Shown here piece after piece: positions 34,098-38,631 of a stretch of 38,631 nucleotides of DNA. The translations under genes and the position numbers were made by a program. The DNA is from Phycisphaerales bacterium (GTDB lineage: Bacteria > Planctomycetota > Phycisphaerae > Phycisphaerales > UBA1924), in NCBI GenBank assembly GCA_020850415.1, contig JADZER010000058.1, positions 1 to 38,631 on the forward strand, in the 5' to 3' direction. The notes below the pieces were generated by a model, which had not been told where the DNA came from, did not search any database, and saw only the letters and a program-made list of their open reading frames with translations. Numbering within the stretch: position 1 is the stretch's first letter; every line of letters begins with the position of its first letter.

Positions 34098-35009
34098 CTA
34101 CCTCGTCCGGACCGCGAAGTACTCGGCCAGCAGCCGCAGCGGCTCGGCCCCCGCCCCAATGTCCGAGAGCGCCCCCAACGCCCGCGCCCGCAACGCCCCC
34201 ACCAGCTCCCGCGACCGCTCCACCCCCAGCACCCCCGGGTAGGTCAGCTTGCCCGCCCCGAGGTCCTTGCCGCTCCGCTTCCCCAGATGCTCAGCGCTCT
34301 GCGTCACATCCAGCAGGTCGTCCACGATCTGGAACATCAGCCCGATGTCGCGACCGTACTCGGTCAGCCGGGCCAGCACCGGCCCCCCGCCGGCGCAGAT
34401 CGCCCCGATGCGCAGCGACGCCACGAGCATCGCCCCCGTCTTGCCCCGGTGGATCGCCTCAAGCCGGCTCTCCGCCGACAGCGTCCCCGCGTCGGGCTCG
34501 CCCTCGAAACCCAGCGTGTCCAGCACCTGCCCCGCGATCATCTGCTCGCACGCCCACGCCAGCTCCCGCGCCGCTGCCCCGAACACCCCCGCCGGCAACT
34601 CACCCGCCAGCACCCTGTACGCGTGGTTCAGAAGCGCATCCCCCGCCAGGATCGCCATCGCCTCCCCCGCGTGCTTGTGCAGGGTCGGCCGCCCCCGCCG
34701 CAGATCGTCATCATCCAGCGCCGGCAGATCGTCGTGTACCAAACTGAAACAGTGCACCAGCTCGACCGCCGCCGCCCCAGGCAGGCCCGACTCGCCCCTA
34801 GCCCCCGCCGCAACGCACGCGTGCCACACCAACAGCGGCCGCAGACGCTTACCCCCGTCGAGCGTCGCGTACTCCATCGCCGCCCGAAGCGACCGCGGCG
34901 CGTCCAACTGCCCCAACACCCGCGCGAGGTAACCCTCGATCACCGGCAGCGGCGTCACCACCTCCGCGGGCAGCTCGGCAAAACGGGATGGGCCTGATGC
35001 GGGGCTCAT
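34098..35009 (-). CDS. ispA: Polyprenyl (farnesyl) diphosphate synthase
   Basis: The chosen ATG at 35009 gives 303 residues, the usual IspA length, with GAGG 8 nt upstream; an in-frame ATG at 35057 would add 16 unlikely residues. The enzyme condenses DMAPP/GPP with IPP to form farnesyl diphosphate. The first Asp-rich motif is LVHDDLPALDDDDLRRGRPT (about 90-109) and the second FQIVDDLLD (about 215-223). GGKRLRPLLVWH (about 52-63) binds IPP, and GKTGAMLVASL follows. The two extra residues in the first Asp-rich motif and an aromatic (Phe) five residues before it indicate short-chain, C15-type synthases of the bacterial IspA class. It lies upstream of dxs and nadK on the same strand, the common ispA-dxs order. 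Confidence 0.9.
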   Translation of the reverse strand: MSPASGPSRFAELPAEVVTPLPVIEGYLARVLGQLDAPRSLRAAMEYATLDGGKRLRPLLVWHACVAAGARGESGLPGAAAVELVHCFSLVHDDLPALDDDDLRRGRPTLHKHAGEAMAILAGDALLNHAYRVLAGELPAGVFGAAARELAWACEQMIAGQVLDTLGFEGEPDAGTLSAESRLEAIHRGKTGAMLVASLRIGAICAGGGPVLARLTEYGRDIGLMFQIVDDLLDVTQSAEHLGKRSGKDLGAGKLTYPGVLGVERSRELVGALRARALGALSDIGAGAEPLRLLAEYFAVRTR

Positions 35010-35090
35010 GGCGCTGGCCTCGGACTGTAGTTCCCCACCGACCCGCGCCGCCGCCATTGCCCGCCGCCCCGCCCGGGTACCATCCCGGCC

Positions 35091-35795
35091 ATGGACAGCC
35101 TGGCGCCACTCGAACTCCTCCGCGCCGGCGGCTGGGTCATGTACCCCCTCGCCGCCGTGAGCCTCCTCTCACTCACACTCTGCGTCGAGCGGGCCATCTT
35201 CTGGGCCCGCCACCCAGAACGATCCATGCTCAACCTCATCGAACGCATCGTCGGCTCCGCCCGCAAGGGCGACTGGCCCGCCGCCGCCGCACGCGCCGAA
35301 GAGGACCGCAGCATCCTCGGACGCTTCGCCCGCGCCATGATCCAGGTCGACGCGCCCGGCTGGACGACACGCCCCGACATCTCCGAGGCCGATGTCGCCC
35401 AGGGCATCGAATCTGTCCGCGCCGCAACCGAACGCTTCGCCGCAACCCTCAGCGCCATCATCACCGCCTCACCCATGCTCGGCATCCTCGGCACCGTCAC
35501 AGGCATCATCCGAAGCTTCCGGCTCCTCGGCTCCGAGGGGCCCATCGCCGACCCCGTCTCCGTCGCCGGCGGCATCGCCGAGGCCCTCCTCACCACAGCC
35601 TTCGGCCTCATCATCGCCCTCATGACGCTCTTCCCCTACACCATCTTCCGCGCGCGCGCCGACCGCTGTCTCGCCCGCCTCGAGGCGTTCGGACAGAGCC
35701 TGATCACCATCGCCGCTGCCAACCCCCGCGCCCCAATGCCCCCCAACCACCCCAACCACCCCAACCACCCCAACCACCCAAAATCCGAACCCTGA
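35091..35795 (+). CDS. MotA/TolQ/ExbB proton channel family protein
   Basis: The 234-residue protein has three hydrophobic helices, at about residues 13-33 (RAGGWVMYPLAAVSLLSLTLCVERA), 118-140 and 163-186. It has the family signature TLSAIITASPMLGILGTVTGIIRSF (about 118-142), which lines the proton channel in TolQ and ExbB. It would couple the proton gradient to a partner that spans the envelope. No ExbD/TolR or TonB gene follows. A cytoplasmic loop of about 75 residues between helices 1 and 2 is typical. The C-terminus carries four Asn-His-Pro repeats from a 9-bp DNA repeat. It is divergent from ispA, with a promoter region of about 80 nt in between, and convergent with ptsN, 7 nt away. Confidence 0.85.
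   Translation: MDSLAPLELLRAGGWVMYPLAAVSLLSLTLCVERAIFWARHPERSMLNLIERIVGSARKGDWPAAAARAEEDRSILGRFARAMIQVDAPGWTTRPDISEADVAQGIESVRAATERFAATLSAIITASPMLGILGTVTGIIRSFRLLGSEGPIADPVSVAGGIAEALLTTAFGLIIALMTLFPYTIFRARADRCLARLEAFGQSLITIAAANPRAPMPPNHPNHPNHPNHPKSEP
35745..35780 (+). repeat. 9-bp in-frame tandem repeat at the end of the MotA/TolQ/ExbB gene
   Basis: Four units of AACCACCCC (the last ends in CCA) run in frame and encode Asn-His-Pro four times, just before the stop at 35793-35795. The DNA identity of the units suggests slippage expansion. Confidence 0.9.
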
Positions 35796-35802
35796 TCCCC
35801 GA

Positions 35803-36264
35803 CTACCGGTTCGCTTCCTCTTCCCTCAGCAACTCCCAGATCTGCACCCCCGTCTCCGCGGCGTAGATCTTCTCCCGGAAGTCCTCCATCGTCATCAGCC
35901 GGCTCACCCGCGCCAACGCCTGGATGTGGTCGCTCGTCCGGTCCGGAGGGCTCGCCAGAAGCACCACCAGCTTCACCGGCTGACCGTCGATCGCCTCGAA
36001 GTCCAGCGGCTGCGCAGGCTTCCCGATCGCCATCGCCAGCGACTTCATCCCCGCGCACTTCCCGTGCGGGATCGCCAGCCCGTGCCCGATCCCCGTCGTC
36101 CGCGTCTGCTCACGCGTCCATACCGCCTCCCGCAGCGCCCCCGGGTCGTTGACCCGCCCAGCCGCCGCCAGCACACCGACAAGCTCGTCGATGACGCCCC
36201 GCTTGTCCGTCGCCTCCAGCGGCGCTTTGACACACTCGCTGCTGAGAATCTCGAGTAGGTTCAT
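35803..36264 (-). CDS. ptsN: PTS EIIA-type (PtsN-like) protein
   Basis: The start at 36264 (MNLLEILSSECVKAPLEATD) gives 153 residues, the normal length of EIIA-Ntr; longer in-frame starts lack the usual N-terminus. The active-site motif is TGIGHGLAIPHGK with the phosphorylated His at 67. The pattern ATDKRGVIDELVGVLAAAGRV and DHIQALARVSRLMTMEDFREKI are typical of the PtsN/fructose-type EIIA fold. Such proteins accept phosphate from HPr-type proteins and regulate nitrogen, potassium or carbon metabolism rather than transport when they stand alone. No EIIB, EIIC, HPr or EI gene is in the window. It is convergent with the MotA/TolQ/ExbB gene. Whether it is a regulator or part of a transport PTS cannot be settled here. 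Confidence 0.87.
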   Translation of the reverse strand: MNLLEILSSECVKAPLEATDKRGVIDELVGVLAAAGRVNDPGALREAVWTREQTRTTGIGHGLAIPHGKCAGMKSLAMAIGKPAQPLDFEAIDGQPVKLVVLLASPPDRTSDHIQALARVSRLMTMEDFREKIYAAETGVQIWELLREEEANR

Positions 36265-36358
36265 CAACAACCCCGACTGCTTCGGACCCGGTTCCGGCGC
36301 CCTTCCCGAGGGCCTGAGCCCGAAGTGTATCCCCCCGGGGACCCGCCCTGTCTCCCCA

Positions 36359-37768
36359 TCAACCCCCAGGCTTGACCAGAACCGCCGCAAACCCGCCGTC
36401 CTGGTACTCGCTCGCCGGCTCTCCCGGCCCGCCCTGGGGCAGCCGCTGGCGGCTCGTCACAAGCCGCAGCCCCAACGCCCGCTCCGCCCACAGCACCTGC
36501 TCGGCGTTCTCCGCCGGCTCGAGACTGCAAGTGGAATAGAGCAGCGTCCCCCCGGGACGCAAGAGCTGCACCGCGAGCCCCGTGATCTGCCGCTGCTGCT
36601 CCACGAGCCGCGTGATCTGCCGCTGGGCGCACCGGTGCCGCGCCTCCACCCGCCGCGCGAGCACCCCGGAGTTCGAGCACGGCACATCCGCGACCACCAG
36701 ATCGCAAGCCCCCAGCGCGTCCGGGCCCAGGTCCTCGACATGCCAGACGCTCATCCGCTCCCCCGCAAACCTCGCAAGCTGACGAAGATCCGCCAGCCGC
36801 GCCGCGCTCACCTCGCACGCGATCACCCTCGCCTCCGGGTACCGCACCAGCAACTGCCGCGTCTTGGTCCCGCGACCCGCGCACAAGTCCATAACCACCC
36901 GCGCCGACGGCAGCCCCAACGCATCGACCGCGCCCGACGCCGTCGGGTCCTGCACCCACCAGGTCGGGTGTCGCCCGAGCAACTCCAGCAGCTCCGCCCG
37001 CCCGCCGCCGAACACCCGGTGCGTCGGCGAGGCGTGCGCCCCCAGCCCCGCCTCGGCCCCAAGCTCCTCCGCCCCGGCCCCAGGCGCATGCACGATCGTC
37101 GGCGCCCCCGAGATCGAGTGCCACGCCAGATGCCACGCGTCGTCATCCCCGTGGTGCTCGACCCACTCCCGAACCTGCCACGCCGGCACACCCGTCGCCA
37201 CCGCGATCCGCTTCGCATCGTCCTGCGGCAGGGGCTCCCCACGCAGCACCAGCGCCGTCCCGTCCGCCAGCGGCAGCTCGTCACGCCCGCCCTTCCAGCA
37301 GTCCCGCTTCTCCGGCTCCCCCGCACCATCCCGGACCACCATCTCCGCGATCCGCCTCAGCACCGCGTTCACCAGCCCCCCCGCCCGGGGGTTCACCGCC
37401 TGCTTGGCCCACTCCACGGCCTCATCGATCGCCGAGTGCGTCGGCACGCGGTCAAAGAACAGCACCTGCGCCGCCCCCCCCAGCAGCGCCCCCAGCACCC
37501 CCGGCTCCAGCCCGTCCCACGGCTGCCGAAGGTGCAGCCCGGCCAGATAGCTGATCGTCAGCCACCGCCGAACCGCCGCGTCGTAGATCGCATGAGCAAG
37601 CGCCGCGTCCCGGTCGCTCACCCGCGGCGTCTCCAGCGGGTCCAGCGACAACTCCGGGTACCGCTCAACCTCCGCCGCAAGCCGCGCAAACGCCGCCCCA
37701 CGCCCGGGGTTGCCGCCCCGGGGAGGCGGAGAAAACGGTCTCTTCGGTCGGGAGTTTGGCGCAGGCAC
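36359..37768 (-). CDS. rsmB: RsmB/NOP2-type 16S rRNA (cytosine-C5) methyltransferase with NusB-like domain
   Basis: The preferred start is GTG at 37768 (469 residues; RsmB is about 430). The frame is open to 38077, but that stretch is built from intergenic repeats. The N-terminal NusB-like helical domain is at about 18-145 (RDAALAHAIYDAAVRRWL, HSAIDEAVEWAKQAVNPRAGGLVNAVLRRI). The methyltransferase has the SAM motif VMDLCAGRGTKTRQLL (about 290-305), motif IV VADVPCSNSGVLARR with its Cys, and motif VI LLYSTCSLEPAENAEQV with the catalytic Cys. It uses S-adenosylmethionine to make m5C in 16S rRNA. A change from the usual PCSGTG to PCSNSG is visible. The target C967 is assumed from the family. The gene stands alone between ptsN and a repeat-rich region. 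Confidence 0.82.
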   Translation of the reverse strand: MPAPNSRPKRPFSPPPRGGNPGRGAAFARLAAEVERYPELSLDPLETPRVSDRDAALAHAIYDAAVRRWLTISYLAGLHLRQPWDGLEPGVLGALLGGAAQVLFFDRVPTHSAIDEAVEWAKQAVNPRAGGLVNAVLRRIAEMVVRDGAGEPEKRDCWKGGRDELPLADGTALVLRGEPLPQDDAKRIAVATGVPAWQVREWVEHHGDDDAWHLAWHSISGAPTIVHAPGAGAEELGAEAGLGAHASPTHRVFGGGRAELLELLGRHPTWWVQDPTASGAVDALGLPSARVVMDLCAGRGTKTRQLLVRYPEARVIACEVSAARLADLRQLARFAGERMSVWHVEDLGPDALGACDLVVADVPCSNSGVLARRVEARHRCAQRQITRLVEQQRQITGLAVQLLRPGGTLLYSTCSLEPAENAEQVLWAERALGLRLVTSRQRLPQGGPGEPASEYQDGGFAAVLVKPGG

Positions 37769-37851
37769 GCCCGGAGCGTAGGGGAACAGCAACTTCCGAG
37801 ATCCCAGACCCCAGACCCCCCTCCCAACCCCCCGCCCCCGCGCCAAACCCA

Positions 37852-37894
37852 CGGGTGCCGGGGTCTGAACGCAGCGCAGCGAAGCGAAGGCCCC
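37852..37894. repeat. Dispersed GC-rich repeat, copy 1
   Basis: This is an about 43-bp sequence beginning CGGGTGCCGGGGTCTGAACG and continuing with CAGCGCAGCGAAGCGAAGG. It is nearly repeated at 37915-37955, where a short CAG unit is missing and CTGAACG becomes CAGAGCG. Both copies are in the same orientation and lie upstream of the rsmB start. I see no other copy in the window. Confidence 0.8.
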
Positions 37895-37914
37895 GCGCCA
37901 CGCCATCCCACCCC

Positions 37915-37955
37915 CGGGTGCCGGGGTCAGAGCGCAGCGAAGCGAAGGCCCCCCC
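37915..37955. repeat. Dispersed GC-rich repeat, copy 2
   Basis: This is the second direct copy of the element at 37852-37894, separated from it by 20 bp. It keeps CGGGTGCCGGGGTC and GCAGCGAAGCGAAGGCCCC. The pair looks like a mobile or slipping intergenic element, not a coding sequence. Confidence 0.8.
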
Positions 37956-38069
37956 TCACCCCTCGTACCACTACCCAGCCAACGCTCCGCACAGCCGACC
38001 ACCGCCGCACCGCGCCAGGGGACAGCCTCAACCGCAGCCCAAGCCAGCGCAACGCGCCCCCCCTCCTGA

Positions 38070-38097
38070 TTTGCCATTTGCTATTTGCCATCTGCCC
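38070..38097. repeat. Tandem heptamer repeat (TTTGCCA type)
   Basis: Four 7-bp units TTTGCCA, TTTGCTA, TTTGCCA and TCTGCCC form an unusually AT-rich island in the stretch 37769-38300, where I see no credible gene. The rest of that stretch is C-rich low-complexity sequence. Confidence 0.75.
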
Positions 38098-38321
38098 CCC
38101 ACCCCGCCCAACCACCCCCGGACGCCGACGCCGCGCGAGTCCCCCTCCGGGGCGGGGCACTCCGGGCCCCCTCCCCCTCTCCAAGCCTCGCCCCCACCCG
38201 ACACCTGAAACCGGCCCCGCAAGTCCCCGCCGCCCCAGAGCCGCATCTTCGAACCCCCACCTCCCAAGGAAGCCGAAACCCAGCCCTTGGTGCCCCCCAC
38301 GCTATCTCGTATATTGACAGC

Positions 38322-38631
38322 GTGATCCTGCGCGACCGAGACGCGAGCGCGGCCTGGCCCCCCGGGAAGCCGAGCCGCCAGACCGACGGGACGCTCGCGG
38401 AGCGGACCTACCACTGCCAGAACTGGCGGGCGGATGTGGTCGCGCTGATGACCGACGCGGGGCGGCTGGTCAACCAGGTGCGGTACGACCCCTACGGCGT
38501 GCCCTTCGGGATCCCCAAGACCGACATGGACGGCGACGGCGACGCGGACACCGACGACTACACGCTGTACTACTCCTACTACACCGGCAGCACGATGCCG
38601 TTCGCGGACTGGAACTGGGACGGGACGAAGA
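38322..38631 (+). CDS. RHS-repeat family fragment, 5'-truncated and cut by the window end
   Basis: From about 38301 one frame reads ISYIDSVILRDRDAS, then LAERTYHCQNWRADVVALMT, DAGRLVNQVRYDPYGVPFG and DMDGDGDADTDDYTLYYSYYTG. This matches the C-terminal part of RHS-core proteins (typically VLRDRD, then LEERLYV-DANWNVTALVD, then V-RYDPYG) and a calcium-binding-like loop with alternating Asp. Complete RHS proteins run to thousands of residues upstream, but here the frame enters directly from repeat-rich sequence facing rsmB. The annotated start (GTG at 38322) is only the first plausible codon, and similarity begins slightly before it. It may be a decayed remnant or an orphan RHS tip carried by recombination. 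The 3' end lies outside the window. Confidence 0.65.
   Translation, partial: MILRDRDASAAWPPGKPSRQTDGTLAERTYHCQNWRADVVALMTDAGRLVNQVRYDPYGVPFGIPKTDMDGDGDADTDDYTLYYSYYTGSTMPFADWNWDGTK

Noticed and set aside
37852..37955. Insertion sequence ends
   Set aside because: The two copies are direct repeats only 20 bp apart, with no transposase frame and no target-site duplication visible.
36149..38317. 722-residue open frame on plus across rsmB and the repeats
   Set aside because: It runs antisense to rsmB and through intergenic repeats, and has no domain or ribosome-binding site.

Overview
The window is high-GC (roughly two thirds G+C) with tightly packed genes that strongly prefer C- or G-ending codons. 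The gene content points to a planctomycete of the Phycisphaerae type. The clues are a type II secretion/pseudopilin operon with oversized members, Tat-exported Gfo/Idh oxidoreductases beside DUF6807 proteins, an RHS fragment carrying a calcium-loop insert, and short intergenic dispersed repeats. The taxonomic call is inference from gene content; there is no rRNA gene in the window.

Layout. (1) 1-12223, plus strand: a type II secretion-like operon with the 3' part of the GspE ATPase, GspF, four pseudopilin-like proteins (several overlapping by ATGA) and a very large GspK-like protein of 1713 residues, closed by a strong intrinsic terminator. (2) 12404-15228: an array of six 17-bp palindromes directly abutting tRNA-Pro(UGG), a small membrane protein, an atypical pyruvate-kinase-family protein without the C-terminal domain, and tRNA-Ser(CGA). 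(3) 15349-20567: an acyl-CoA synthetase (NDP-forming)/GNAT fusion, a stand-alone CoaC-type decarboxylase and RNA polymerase omega, all on minus; then on plus a DUF3553 protein, a small coiled-coil protein and tRNA-Ser(GCU) with its terminator. (4) 20721-28652: a five-gene sugar cluster made of L-ribulokinase, DUF6807, Tat-signal Gfo/Idh/MocA oxidoreductase, a second DUF6807, and a DUF5703 glycosidase-like protein with an inserted LamG domain. (5) 28659-37768: housekeeping genes, namely SixA phosphatase, a CPA1-type cation/proton antiporter, NAD kinase, DXS and farnesyl diphosphate synthase (an isoprenoid group), a MotA/TolQ/ExbB protein, a PtsN-like EIIA and an RsmB-like rRNA methyltransferase. 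(6) 37769-38631: a repeat-rich gene-poor stretch and the start of an RHS-repeat fragment that runs off the end.

How the genes work together. The secretion operon and the sugar cluster fit an organism that exports proteins and processes glycans outside the cytoplasm. In the sugar cluster four of five products carry export signals, while ribulokinase would act in the cytoplasm on a pentose released by the pathway. The genes ispA, dxs and nadK lie together on minus; dxs and nadK are 4 nt apart and probably co-transcribed.

The most unusual signal is not a gene. The tetranucleotide ACGT appears to be almost absent from the whole window: I found one copy by eye, at 31407-31410. Codons such as GAC, AAC, TAC and CAC are replaced by GAT, AAT, TAT and CAT only when the next codon starts with GT. 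This suggests strong selection against an ACGT-recognising restriction or modification activity.
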